48,431 nt of DNA from a virus. The DNA is taken from IMG/VR virus record IMGVR_UViG_3300000176_000015, positions 1-48,431 of that record; one strand, written 5' to 3'. Below the pieces are notes generated by a model. That model was not told the origin of the DNA. It saw only the letters and a program-made list of their open reading frames with translations, and did no database searches. The position numbers and the translations under genes are program-made. This document shows, one piece after another, positions 23,029-31,537 of this stretch (position 1 is the stretch's first letter; every line of letters starts with the position of its first letter).

Positions 23029-23654
23029 CTTGATTCGTTTGCCTTTCTGAGTTGTTCAAGTCGGGCAAATTCCTGCTCATCGACAATCTGGTTGTACGCT
23101 TCAAGAAACCTCGTGTATATGTCCTTCAGCTCAGGGGGCGCATACACCATAGCCTCTCGAATTTGGGTGGTCAGTATCTCAAGCTGTAACCCCACGGTGA
23201 CACGCTGCACAGCACGAGTCGCAAGGTTTGCATGGGGGTCGTAGACGTCTTGCGAGTCCAGCTCCATGTCATGAAACTGCGTGGTGAGCTTTTGGTGGAT
23301 GTCAAAGAATACACCCAGTTGTTCGCTGACATCAACAATGACCTTAAACTGAAACTCTTCGTATGACAGCTCAGGTTCTTTTTGTGTTCTTTTTGGTGTT
23401 TTAGTCGGTTGAACCGACTGAGGCAACTGAACAACTTGAGAAACTTTTGGGGTAGGCTTGAAGCCAAATAGGCTTTTGACCCATCCCCAAAGTCCTGTGA
23501 CCTCTTTGAAGATTGCCTTGGCATCTCCAATGCCTTGCTCAATGGACTTTTTGAATCCGTCGATCTCAGCACGGCCTTCTCGGAGCATCTCGCAGCCCTT
23601 TTTGATCTGCCGCACTGCTGCGACAGCCGCCATGAGCATTGAGATGGGTTCCAC
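22839..23654 (-). CDS. Membrane-anchored coiled-coil protein of the lysis region (271 aa)
   Basis: This frame starts at GTG 23654 and gives 271 aa. An N-terminal helix (AAVAAVRQIKKGCEMLREGR) is followed by a linker holding a copy of the 17-bp palindrome (coding PQSVQPTKTPK). A helical domain spans about residues 95-215, and a membrane segment (LAMALVAVATVIVILWTMLL) lies near 225-245. The last 25 residues (LEWSCSPWCASSSYPLR) lie where the -1 frame looks more like protein, so the true C-terminus may differ. Function unknown. Confidence 0.5.
   Translation of the reverse strand: MEPISMLMAAVAAVRQIKKGCEMLREGRAEIDGFKKSIEQGIGDAKAIFKEVTGLWGWVKSLFGFKPTPKVSQVVQLPQSVQPTKTPKRTQKEPELSYEEFQFKVIVDVSEQLGVFFDIHQKLTTQFHDMELDSQDVYDPHANLATRAVQRVTVGLQLEILTTQIREAMVYAPPELKDIYTRFLEAYNQIVDEQEFARLEQLRKANESRWLREEMRNFQIDLAMALVAVATVIVILWTMLLGVASRRETLLTSSLEWSCSPWCASSSYPLR
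23403..23419. repeat. 17-bp palindrome, copy 2
   Basis: AGTCGGTTGAACCGACT, perfect copy inside the 271-aa gene. On the coding strand the similarity to copy 6 (48343-48359) continues for about 25 more bases, so both encode QSVxPxKTPKxTQK. Confidence 0.9.
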
Positions 23655-23657
23655 ATC

Positions 23658-23852
23658 TTAGACACCAAAGAGTTTGTGGATGACGGCAGCAGCCACCCCC
23701 GGACCAAGCAGCACGCAAGCAATGACCGCATACAAGAGGTATTCGATCTTTGTCATGCGCTTCTCGCCATCACTGAGCGAACCCTTGATGTGGGCATAAC
23801 GTTCGGCGCAGATTGCCTCATGTACAGCCAGCTTAGTCTCAGTGGTGTCCAT
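23658..23852 (-). CDS. Small membrane protein, XhlA-like layout (64 aa)
   Basis: This 64-aa protein has a charged helical N-terminus (LAVHEAICAERYAHIKGSL) and one membrane segment (IEYLLYAVIACVLLGPGVAAAV, about residues 36-57). This is the layout of XhlA/haemolysin-like phage lysis accessory proteins. GGAGTGAGGC precedes the ATG. It could be a holin, antiholin or accessory protein. Confidence 0.55.
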   Translation of the reverse strand: MDTTETKLAVHEAICAERYAHIKGSLSDGEKRMTKIEYLLYAVIACVLLGPGVAAAVIHKLFGV

Positions 23853-23855
23853 GCC

Positions 23856-24017
23856 TCACTCCGCTGCGGGTGTTTCAGCTTGAGCGGGTTGTGCGCCTTG
23901 GTCGGCGGCTTGCTTTTGAATGCCTTGGATCAGCCCAACGGTTTCCACGTAAGGACGATTGCCAAGGTATTGCAAAATTGCATTGACCAAGTCAGTTGAC
24001 AGTTTGATTTCGTTCAT
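23856..24017 (-). CDS. Small hypothetical protein (53 aa)
   Basis: ATG 24015-24017 follows TAGGAGAATGAG. The peptide begins MNEIKLSTDLVNAILQYLG and continues RPYVETVGLIQGIQKQ, then ends in an Ala/Gln/Pro-rich tail. The NAILQYLG.RPY.EV..LI..I pattern is common in phage proteins next to lysis genes. It lies five bases before the 64-aa membrane protein. Function unknown. Confidence 0.6.
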   Translation of the reverse strand: MNEIKLSTDLVNAILQYLGNRPYVETVGLIQGIQKQAADQGAQPAQAETPAAE

Positions 24018-24031
24018 CTCATTCTCCTAGT

Positions 24032-24053
24032 CCCGCTGTGTAGGGGCAGCGGG
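24032..24053. other. Hairpin between fibre and lysis genes
   Basis: CCCGCTG (24032-24038) and CAGCGGG (24047-24053) form a perfect 7-bp stem with an 8-base loop. No T-run follows on the minus strand, so it may be an RNA processing or stability element rather than a terminator. Confidence 0.4.
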
Positions 24054-24068
24054 TTGACCCCTTTCAAA

Positions 24069-24422
24069 TTATGCCGCAGTCCAAGGCAGAGGCGGTTGAA
24101 TAACGGCGGGGTTGATTTGAGAATTCAAGCTGGCGTTGACAGCAGCCTCGGTTGCAGCTTGATTGACGCCGTTTTCCCAGCACCAGCCAATCACTTGCGC
24201 TTGAGTCAATTGTGCATAGGGGGTAAATGAACCGCCAGCAGCAGGCTCAGGGAAAGAGCATGTGCCGTACACGCTGTCAGTAAATGTCACGGGCGGTGTG
24301 GCAGTGTTTGCCTCCGTACCTGTGCATCGCCAGCCGCAAGTCAATACGACCTCGCTGTAGCCGTTAATGGTTTGTGTGGATGCTTGGAGCCAGTCAATAG
24401 TCCAGTTGATTGTCGATGCCAT
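24069..24422 (-). CDS. Fibre-associated phage protein (117 aa)
   Basis: This 117-aa protein begins MASTINWTIDWLQ and contains YAQLTQAQVIGWCWENGVNQ. The pattern (start beta domain, F.PYA.LT..QVI.W) is common in small phage proteins encoded directly after tail fibres. Role may be fibre assembly or capping; not established. AAGGAAAAATC precedes the start. Confidence 0.6.
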   Translation of the reverse strand: MASTINWTIDWLQASTQTINGYSEVVLTCGWRCTGTEANTATPPVTFTDSVYGTCSFPEPAAGGSFTPYAQLTQAQVIGWCWENGVNQAATEAAVNASLNSQINPAVIQPPLPWTAA

Positions 24423-24431
24423 GATTTTTCC

Positions 24432-26528
24432 TTAGAAGCCAGCTACGCCAGCGGATTTGAGTTTAGCTTGCAAGTCTGTGATGATGGATTGCTGTTCTTG
24501 GATAGCTTTCACCAATGTTGGGATTAACTCCTCATAATTGATGTTCTTGTATTCAATACCATCAGCGCCAGCTTTAGATGTTCCAACAGAATCAGGAAAT
24601 ACTGTTTCAAACTCTTGAGCAATAAAGCCAGCAGCGTTTTTCTTGTCAAGACCTTTTCCTTCTTTCCAATCGTAACGGCGTGGTTTAAGCGCCATAACAG
24701 TAGAAAGACCTGTATCCAAATCACGGATATTTTCTTTTAAACGTTCATCAGAAATTGCTGTAATAACAATACTTGTGGCATGAATAGTTCCTGCCCAATC
24801 CACATAAAATCTAAAAGCTGATGCGCCAGTTGAATATGCTACAAAAGATTCACCTTGACCACTTGTAGTATATGAAGAAACACTTGAAATATGATTTGCA
24901 GTATCGTTTAAAAGTTTAATCCCAGTTCCAGATGAAATTGATGCGGTAGTTCCTCCCACCAGCAAGTTACCACTAGCATCAAGCGTCATTGTTGTTGTAA
25001 ATGATGGATTACCGCCAGCAGTACCAGAAGGGGCACTTTGCCAAACAAATCCCCCAGGCGTGTTTCCTACTGAAAAAATAGAAGGGGCAACACCTGTTGA
25101 TGTGTAAACATAACTGGTCCCGTTGTAGTACGCACCATTAATCAGTCGCATACTATCGGCACGCGCCCATATTGCGCAGCTATCATTGGCAGTTCCACCA
25201 GCAGTTGCAGTACTTAATTGAAGAACTTTAGCGCCAGATTCCCAAGCACTAGGAGTAACACCCAGTCCAAGGTTACCGCTGGAGTCGATACGGGCACGTT
25301 CGGAACCGTTTGTTACAAAAATAATTGGTGTTGCTCCAAGTGTTCCGATTCCATATTCAGAAGCAGAACCGCCTGTCAAGTATTTAGACGACCCAATGAG
25401 AAATGTGTTTGTTCCGCTGTTTTGTAATCTAATGGCTGTGCCGTTCGTGCCCGTTCCATTAAAGTTTGCTACGTTGGTGTTGGCAGATGTAATATCTAAT
25501 GCAGTTGCTGGAGAACTTGTACCAATACCCAGACCTGTGCTGGTCAGGCGCATTTGTTCGGCGTTGCTGACAGCAAAAGTAGTTGTTCCACCAACAGCAT
25601 TGAAGTTTAAATTCATGCCTGGGCCAGTTTGTAAATCAAACTGATTGGCAGTGCCTGCATAGCCGATATAACCTTTAGCGCCACCGCTATCATACCAGCG
25701 GATATAACCTGTTCCCGTGGTTGTAAAGTCGCCAGAAGAAAGCAGTTTTACTTGTTCACCACTAGACGAAACTAACAATTTGCTTCCATCAAACGTAAGC
25801 GCACTACCAGTAGTAAGCACCTTAGAGCCATTGAGATAGGCTACTCCGTTGGCTGTGCCGCCCGGCAAAGACACCGCACCAGCAGAACTGATTGTCATTG
25901 CGTCAGTTGTGCCGCTATTGACAATGAAATGGATTGCGTTAGAGCCGTATGTGCCAATAGCCAAGTCTGTCGATGCCGAAGCTAAATACGTCCAGCCTGC
26001 GGTGCTGAATCCAGAGCCTGAAAAACCAGATGAGTTGATGCCAAACTCACCATAGTTGGTTGTGGCAGAGCCTTGGTCGTTTGATACGTTGAAGTTGGTC
26101 GATGCTGTAGAACCAGAGTTGGTGTTTTGCAAAATGACCTGGTTGTACCCCGCAACGCTTGATGCAAAGCCAGCCAAAACGCCAGTGTCTGTGTATCCAA
26201 TTGTTCCAACTTGCAGTTGACCTTTTGAGGAAACTGGAGAGCCGCCAATGCCAAGATTTGTTCCGTCAAATGTCAAATTTGCTGAACCAGCCAATGCGCC
26301 ACTTGAGTTGTATTGGATTTGAGTGTTTGAACCGCCGATTGGTCCAGTTCCTTTTGTTGCCAACACTTGCACGTTGCCTGACGCATCTTTGTAGAACAAC
26401 TTGCCATCGAAGTAGTTCAGCGCCAATTCAGCGCCTTGAGAACTGCTTGTCAAGTTGGCGGCAGATGGAGAGTTTCCAGTTGTGCCACTTGCATAAATTA
26501 AAATTGGAGTAAATCCGCTTTGTGCCAT
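24432..26528 (-). CDS. Tail fibre/spike with C-terminal S74 intramolecular chaperone
   Basis: This 698-aa protein begins MAQSGFTPILIYASGTTGNSP. Most of it is Gly/Ser/Thr/Asn-rich beta repeats with GIGTSSPATALDI-type segments typical of trimeric phage fibres. The last 107 residues form the S74 peptidase/chaperone: SDERLKENI with the cleavage Ser593, YDWKEGK, AAGFIAQEFETVFPD and a coiled coil ending QEQQSIITDLQAKLK. It should trimerise the fibre and then cut itself off before Ser593. This is the most likely receptor-binding protein. AAGGAAAAAAA precedes the start. Confidence 0.85.
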   Translation of the reverse strand: MAQSGFTPILIYASGTTGNSPSAANLTSSSQGAELALNYFDGKLFYKDASGNVQVLATKGTGPIGGSNTQIQYNSSGALAGSANLTFDGTNLGIGGSPVSSKGQLQVGTIGYTDTGVLAGFASSVAGYNQVILQNTNSGSTASTNFNVSNDQGSATTNYGEFGINSSGFSGSGFSTAGWTYLASASTDLAIGTYGSNAIHFIVNSGTTDAMTISSAGAVSLPGGTANGVAYLNGSKVLTTGSALTFDGSKLLVSSSGEQVKLLSSGDFTTTGTGYIRWYDSGGAKGYIGYAGTANQFDLQTGPGMNLNFNAVGGTTTFAVSNAEQMRLTSTGLGIGTSSPATALDITSANTNVANFNGTGTNGTAIRLQNSGTNTFLIGSSKYLTGGSASEYGIGTLGATPIIFVTNGSERARIDSSGNLGLGVTPSAWESGAKVLQLSTATAGGTANDSCAIWARADSMRLINGAYYNGTSYVYTSTGVAPSIFSVGNTPGGFVWQSAPSGTAGGNPSFTTTMTLDASGNLLVGGTTASISSGTGIKLLNDTANHISSVSSYTTSGQGESFVAYSTGASAFRFYVDWAGTIHATSIVITAISDERLKENIRDLDTGLSTVMALKPRRYDWKEGKGLDKKNAAGFIAQEFETVFPDSVGTSKAGADGIEYKNINYEELIPTLVKAIQEQQSIITDLQAKLKSAGVAGF

Positions 26529-26537
26529 TTTTTTTCC

Positions 26538-29213
26538 TTAGAAAGCACCGCCAGAAACGCCACCCGTAATTGTGCCATTTGCTGCGTTGCAAGTTATTGA
26601 AGAGTTTACCAATTGTGGGAGGTTTCCACTAGTGGCAGTAACGAATGTCAGGTAGTTTGTTGCCCCTGTCGTTGCGGCGGTGATGCCAGTGTTTGTTGCA
26701 TTCGTTGCATTTGTGACTGCGGTTGAACCAATCACAGCAACAACTTGCGCAGCAGTTGCGGCAGTGAATGCCGATGTTCCGTTGCCATATGCCAAACCAG
26801 TCAGCGTTGCCACGCCAGTACCACCGTTGCCAACCACCAGCGTGCCAGCCACGGTCACCGCACCAGAAGTCGCTGTGGATGGCGTCAAACCCGTTGTGCC
26901 AAAGCTGATCGACGTGACGGGTGCTGTGCCACTTGAAGCCGCTGTCAGGCGGCCATAGGCGTCCACAGTGATGCTTGCGTTGGTGTATGAGCCTGCGGTC
27001 ACGGCGGTGGCAATCAGCGCCAGTGTGGGTGTTGTGCCGCCTGTGCTGCTGATCTGCGCCGCCGTGCCGCTGACTGAGGTCACATAGCTGCCAGCAGGCT
27101 GCTTGCCGTTGAAAGTGTTCCAGTCGGTGCTACTCAAGTAGCCGTTGGTGCTTGTCGTGGCCTGCGTGATGCCAATGGTGGGCGTTGTGCCGCCAGTCGA
27201 GGTGATTGGTGCGCTTACGCCAATTGACGTCACTGGTGCTGTGCCATTTGAAGCTGCTGTGATCTGGCCTTGCGCGTTGACGGTCAAGGACGCATTGGTG
27301 TAGCTGCCAGCCGTCACCGTGGTGTTGGATATGGCAATCGTCACTGCGCCAGAACCGTTGTAGCTCGTGCCAGACAATCCAGTGCCAATCGTTAGCGCGT
27401 TCAAATTTGAACCCAGCGCCACGCCAGAAATTGTTGAGTTAGCCAGTTGCGCATTGGTGATTGTGCCGCTCAATGCCGTGGTGGGTATCGTGGTTGATGC
27501 CGTCACTGCGCTGCTGCCGTTGGCGTACATATAGCCAGTCAGGCCAGTCACGGTCAAAGACGTGAAAGCCTCAGAGCTTGATCCGTTGATCTTCTCCCAA
27601 GCGTTGGTCGTTCCATTGAAGATTGCCCAATCGCCCACAGACCAAAGAGAAATTCCGTTCAACGTAGTTGTACCAGCGGTGGACACCACGTAGTAATTGT
27701 TGTTTGTGCCAACGCCCGAGGTCAGCGTGGGGCTATTGGTAGAAGCGTTCCATGTGCCTTGATAGGCAGGCGAGTTCAGCGGGTTGGTGCTGATGGAGGT
27801 GATCTGACCTTGCGCATTCACCGTGATGGATGGAATGGCTGTTGCGGTTCCATATGTGCCTGCACTCACGCCAGTGTTTGCAATTGCGATGGTGACTGGG
27901 GCGGAGCCATTGAAACTTGTTCCGCTCAGGCCTGTGCCAATCGTCAGCGTGCTGGTGGTGGATGCAGTCACCGTGGTTGATCCGCCCAGCGACACCGAGT
28001 TGCCATTGATGGTGATTGAGCTATTGGTCAACTGGCTGTTGCCAATCCCGCTCAACGTGCCGCCAAGGGTTAGGCTTCCGCTTGCCGTCACCGAGCCAGT
28101 GAGCGTGATGCCGTTAACCGAGCCTGTGCCAGCCACCGAAGTCACCGTGCCAACGCTCACAGAGCCACCAAGCGACGTCACATTACCGTTGATGGTGATG
28201 GTGCTATTGGTGAGCGAACCGTTGCCAATGTTGGTCAGCGTGTTGCTTGCGCCGCTGATCGTCTTGTTGGTCAGCGTTTGCGACCCAGCCAACGAAACTG
28301 CGTCGGTGATGCCGTACCCAGCAATTGTTGTTGGGGTTGACGTGATGGACGACCATGCAGGCGTCACCGTGGTGTTGCTGGCCGCAGTCAGTTGGCCTTG
28401 GGCGTTGACCGTGAAAATGCCGACTTGGGTGGCCGAGCCATACGTCCCAGCGGTCACGGCTGTGTTTGCCAGAGAAATAGTGCCAGACGATGTGATCGGC
28501 CCACCTGTGAGGCCAGTTCCCGTGTCAATTTCAGTTACCGTGCCACCAGCAATCGCCGATGCAGTGCTGATTGACGTGATGCGGCCAAAGGAATCAACCG
28601 TGACCACTGGAATTGCGGTTGTCGAACCAAAAGTGCCTGTTGATGTGCCAGTGGCAATTAAGTTGATGGTTGGATTGCCTGTGGAAGCATCTCCATTGGT
28701 CACGCCAATGTTGCCGCTTGTGCCAACAATCGCTCTTGACGTAAACGAACCGCCGCTTACGCCGAGCAAGCCAGTTGAACTAGACGTTGATTGAAAGCTG
28801 GTGAGGTATGAACCAAGATTGATTTGCGGGTTCGCAGCGACGGCATCGCCATTGGTGACTGCCAACCCATTGCCAACAGTGATTTGACGCGCTGTGAGCG
28901 TGTTTGTGGCCGTTTTTGCCATCAATCCATTGCCCACAGTGTTCAGACTTGGCACAGTTCCAGTCAAAGAGATGGCCAAAGTGTTTTGCGCACCGTTGTC
29001 GGTGATTGACAAACCACTGCCCACAGCCAAATAGCGCGAGTTGGCCAAGCCAGTTTGTTGCGTGGCCGTCAAAAAGGTGTATTGCTGATTTGGGACAGAT
29101 GCGATTGACCCCGTGCTTGTTTGCACGGTGACGCCGTTTTGAACAATCGGCACTGCTTCAGAACCCGTGAGGGCTAGAGCATTGGGTAAATCGGTGATTT
29201 TTACTTGTGCCAT
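26538..29213 (-). CDS. Large repeat-rich tail fibre protein (891 aa)
   Basis: This 891-aa protein has the fibre start VKITDLPNALALTGSEAVP, then long Thr/Gly/Ser/Asn beta repeats. A unit like AVTAGSYTNASLTVNAQGQI or AVTAGTYG...FTVNAQGQ recurs about five times, and GTAPVTSI and GLSGTS.NGS.PVTIAI also repeat. This architecture fits a long tail fibre or collar fibre. The repeat structure makes copy-number change by recombination plausible. It ends VSGGAF, just before the S74 fibre gene. Confidence 0.75.
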   Translation of the reverse strand: MAQVKITDLPNALALTGSEAVPIVQNGVTVQTSTGSIASVPNQQYTFLTATQQTGLANSRYLAVGSGLSITDNGAQNTLAISLTGTVPSLNTVGNGLMAKTATNTLTARQITVGNGLAVTNGDAVAANPQINLGSYLTSFQSTSSSTGLLGVSGGSFTSRAIVGTSGNIGVTNGDASTGNPTINLIATGTSTGTFGSTTAIPVVTVDSFGRITSISTASAIAGGTVTEIDTGTGLTGGPITSSGTISLANTAVTAGTYGSATQVGIFTVNAQGQLTAASNTTVTPAWSSITSTPTTIAGYGITDAVSLAGSQTLTNKTISGASNTLTNIGNGSLTNSTITINGNVTSLGGSVSVGTVTSVAGTGSVNGITLTGSVTASGSLTLGGTLSGIGNSQLTNSSITINGNSVSLGGSTTVTASTTSTLTIGTGLSGTSFNGSAPVTIAIANTGVSAGTYGTATAIPSITVNAQGQITSISTNPLNSPAYQGTWNASTNSPTLTSGVGTNNNYYVVSTAGTTTLNGISLWSVGDWAIFNGTTNAWEKINGSSSEAFTSLTVTGLTGYMYANGSSAVTASTTIPTTALSGTITNAQLANSTISGVALGSNLNALTIGTGLSGTSYNGSGAVTIAISNTTVTAGSYTNASLTVNAQGQITAASNGTAPVTSIGVSAPITSTGGTTPTIGITQATTSTNGYLSSTDWNTFNGKQPAGSYVTSVSGTAAQISSTGGTTPTLALIATAVTAGSYTNASITVDAYGRLTAASSGTAPVTSISFGTTGLTPSTATSGAVTVAGTLVVGNGGTGVATLTGLAYGNGTSAFTAATAAQVVAVIGSTAVTNATNATNTGITAATTGATNYLTFVTATSGNLPQLVNSSITCNAANGTITGGVSGGAF

Positions 29214-29214
29214 A

Positions 29215-29556
29215 TCACGGTTGCAGTTGGATCACGTCGATGTTGCCATCGTTCTCGGGATCGTTGGTGTTTTGCTCGGTGCTGATGATGTAATCATTAT
29301 CGCCCCCAGTCAAGATGTCGCTTGGATTAACTGCCACACTGACGTCAGGCCGTGGATAGGCCAAGTTAATGCGCTCAGTCTTGCGTGCTGGCAAGCGATA
29401 TGGGTCTTTTTCGTCGGCACAGCCCTGTTGACAGACACGCAAACCCGGAAAGTTGGGGTCAGGCATCTGCTCAATGATCGGGCGTTTCATTTTGCAGCGA
29501 TCGCAAATAAAAATTGCGATGACTGCATTGCCTTCAGTATTAAGAAATCTAGGCAT
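29215..29556 (-). CDS. Zinc-ribbon phage protein (113 aa)
   Basis: This 113-aa protein begins MPRFLNTEGNAVIAIFICDRCKMKRP. CDRC and CQQGCADE supply four zinc-ligand cysteines. The rest has a Pro/Asp-rich middle and an acidic end. Similar zinc-ribbon proteins lie between adaptor and fibre genes in other phages. Structural or assembly role is inferred from position. AAGGTATTAAA precedes the start. Confidence 0.6.
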   Translation of the reverse strand: MPRFLNTEGNAVIAIFICDRCKMKRPIIEQMPDPNFPGLRVCQQGCADEKDPYRLPARKTERINLAYPRPDVSVAVNPSDILTGGDNDYIISTEQNTNDPENDGNIDVIQLQP

Positions 29557-29565
29557 TTTAATACC

Positions 29566-30636
29566 TTAGCGTGTATATACACCTATATTTGGCGCAAAAT
29601 ATATCGGAGATTTGTCGCGTTCTTCCTGCTCTGCCATTTGGAAATATTTTTCAGCTTGTCCTTCCAAATATTGGATGCGTTGCAGTTGAATGGCAGGCAA
29701 AGTCTGGCTCATTTGGTGAGCCAGCATATTTTGAATGGCCATGAGCCATCGATCTGGTACAGCCAGTTGTCCGCTCAATGCACCTACGTCTTCCACTTGC
29801 GAAGAATACCAAACGGTCATCTGAACGAAGGGGTCGCTTGGCGTTGGCCACAGCGTGATGGTGGTTTGCGGAATGGTACGGTTTACCCAAAACTGAAACG
29901 GTTGGTTTGCAGTAAAGTTTTTGTTTGGTAAGTTCGTATAGTCGTCTCGGTTCAACCGACTCATTGTGACTTCGGTCGAATTGTTGCCAACGTAGAACTC
30001 AGCGACGTTCAATGTGCCGCCAGAGGTTTCTCTCATGCGGTAATACTGTGCAGTCACGCCGGGATCAATGTCGTACCACAGCCATTGGCCGCTCACCCAT
30101 TGGGTGACGCCAGTGTCCAATAACGTAGTCCATGTTGAACCATCGCTGGACGTCTCAAGCAGAATGTGAAAACTGCCAGATGTCGCAGGCAAGATGCCGA
30201 TTGAGCCAGCATAGATTGGGTTGTTTTGGCCGTAGTTGACACCGATGTAGCCATTGGGCGATGTCTGAGCGTCAGAGGTCAAGACGTTGTTGTCAAAGGC
30301 CAAACCTGTCACGCCCGACGAAGAAAAATACGAACCACCAGCGGCAGGGGTTGGTCGAGTCATCCAGCGATAGAGGGCGTTCAAGACGTCCACGCCACCC
30401 ACGGGGAGCAGGTATTCGTATTGGTCTGGATTGAGGCCGTAGACCTGCTTCTTGATGGCGAAGTATTGGATGCCTTGGTTGATCAAGTTGCTCAAGATCA
30501 AAAACAGCGACTGTTTGGCGCTTTGAACTTGCTCAACCGTCAGTTCCTCCGCCAGCTTTCCAGCACGACGCGCACCGTCATCAATTAAGTTTTGGACGGT
30601 GACGACTGTTTGCCCAACTGTGCCGCTATAAGCCAT
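29566..30636 (-). CDS. Adaptor-like structural protein with inserted discoidin-like domain
   Basis: This 356-aa protein has an adaptor-type start (VQNLIDDGARRAGKL...LFLILSNLINQGI) and end (WFLMAIQN-type helix then LEGQAEKYFQMAEQEERDK). It resembles tail tubular A/gp4 proteins. Between about residues 95 and 215 sits a beta domain (GSFHILLETSSDGSTWTTLL...YYRMRETSGGTLNVAEFYVG) resembling F5/8-type carbohydrate-binding domains. The palindrome copy at 29945-29961 encodes MSRLNR just after this insert. The insert may expose a sugar-binding face at the head-tail neck. Confidence 0.55.
   Translation of the reverse strand: MAYSGTVGQTVVTVQNLIDDGARRAGKLAEELTVEQVQSAKQSLFLILSNLINQGIQYFAIKKQVYGLNPDQYEYLLPVGGVDVLNALYRWMTRPTPAAGGSYFSSSGVTGLAFDNNVLTSDAQTSPNGYIGVNYGQNNPIYAGSIGILPATSGSFHILLETSSDGSTWTTLLDTGVTQWVSGQWLWYDIDPGVTAQYYRMRETSGGTLNVAEFYVGNNSTEVTMSRLNRDDYTNLPNKNFTANQPFQFWVNRTIPQTTITLWPTPSDPFVQMTVWYSSQVEDVGALSGQLAVPDRWLMAIQNMLAHQMSQTLPAIQLQRIQYLEGQAEKYFQMAEQEERDKSPIYFAPNIGVYTR
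29945..29961. repeat. 17-bp palindrome, copy 3 (one arm imperfect)
   Basis: TCTCGGTTCAACCGACT: the 13-bp core TCGGTTCAACCGA is a perfect inverted repeat and the outer two bases of one arm differ. Here it encodes MSRLNR, a different codon phase from copies 1 and 2. Confidence 0.8.
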
Positions 30637-30644
30637 TTTTTACC

Positions 30645-31043
30645 TCACCAACCGGGGCATTTCCAGCGCTTCAAAGAAGCCTTGGCACGCTCCGCATCGC
30701 CTTTTGAATGTTCAACCACGCCCGACATGCGTGCGCAGAAGCTGTCTTTTCGAGCACCGCCTTGAGGCTGTGGTGCTTTCAGGTGTGAACCTGTCTCACG
30801 ATTGTACTTATCCCGACCCTTTTGGGTAAGTCCTGCTCCACGTGAAACACTCAATTTTTCACCGCGTCCAACAGCCAGCGACACACCGCCGTCTTTCATC
30901 TTGGCAGTCTTTGCAGACTCCTTGAAAGCATCCGCGGTGGGTGCACCCTTGCTGCCGGGCTTGCGCATCTTCTCGCCAGAGCCATGAGCAATACGCTCCT
31001 GCTTGGCGTGAATTGCCGCGTACAAACCTTTCGGTTTTGTCAT
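30645..31043 (-). CDS. Small basic phage protein (132 aa)
   Basis: This 132-aa protein begins MTKPKGLYAAIHAKQERIA and is basic throughout. VSRGAGLTQKGRDKYNRETG and KDSFCARMSGVVEHSKGD match a recurrent phage protein pattern (GLT.KGR.KYNR.TGS and SFCARM.GV) usually found with virion genes. Its start overlaps the stop of the HNH gene (ATGA). Function unknown; DNA or RNA contact is plausible from its charge. Confidence 0.6.
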   Translation of the reverse strand: MTKPKGLYAAIHAKQERIAHGSGEKMRKPGSKGAPTADAFKESAKTAKMKDGGVSLAVGRGEKLSVSRGAGLTQKGRDKYNRETGSHLKAPQPQGGARKDSFCARMSGVVEHSKGDAERAKASLKRWKCPGW

Positions 31044-31537
31044 TTGTAACCTCCAACCGCAAGAACTAGATTCTCATCGCCCAAAAATGTAGAAACATCT
31101 CTGCACAAATTATAAAAATCTTCGTAAGAAAAGTCTGACTTCATGCGGTTTATAGCTTGGCACACCAAAATAGTGTTTTCTGGCACATATCCCTTAGAAC
31201 TGTCGATTCTTTCAATAGAAACAGTTTCAAGTTTTCCTGCTTCAAGTGTCATTTTCCGACCGCTATATGCACAAATTCCAAGCTGCTCTTCCCAGCATTT
31301 AACAATATCACCAATTACCAAATTAAATTCTTGGTTGCGTTTTTGAGCGCTTTTTTGGGCATTGAGCAAAAAAACTCTTGCTCTGCCTTCAATCGTTGAA
31401 TTGCGTTTGGTGCGTGATTTTTCGTTGCCTTGTTTGCAACATTCTTTGCACCAACTATGATAACCATCAGAAGTCTGGGCGTGCTTGAAAAACAAATCAA
31501 ACGATTTGTTTTCTTTGCACTTGAAGCAGGTTTTCAT
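31040..31537 (-). CDS. HNH-type homing endonuclease with zinc ribbon
   Basis: This 165-aa protein is read from MKTCFKCKENK, whose ATG overlaps the previous stop (TAATG). CFKC and CKECC give an N-terminal zinc ribbon. The nuclease part has GICAYSGRKM, VSIERIDSSKGYVPENTILVC and MKSDFS, the pattern of His-Me finger endonucleases in which the Asp and Asn after the first motif are kept. It separates two small basic virion genes that are neighbours in gene order, which suggests insertion. It ends in ATGA over the next start. Confidence 0.78.
   Translation of the reverse strand: MKTCFKCKENKSFDLFFKHAQTSDGYHSWCKECCKQGNEKSRTKRNSTIEGRARVFLLNAQKSAQKRNQEFNLVIGDIVKCWEEQLGICAYSGRKMTLEAGKLETVSIERIDSSKGYVPENTILVCQAINRMKSDFSYEDFYNLCRDVSTFLGDENLVLAVGGYK

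Noticed and set aside
27823-28794. Long plus-strand open frame (323 codons) opposite the 891-aa fibre gene
   Set aside because: It is antisense to a clear repeat-rich fibre gene; its Val/Pro/Ala bias mirrors the Gly/Thr/Asn repeats on the other strand, and no RBS or context supports it.
29167-29931. Plus-strand open frame (254 codons) over zinc-ribbon and adaptor genes
   Set aside because: Spans several well-supported leftward genes and has no protein features of its own.
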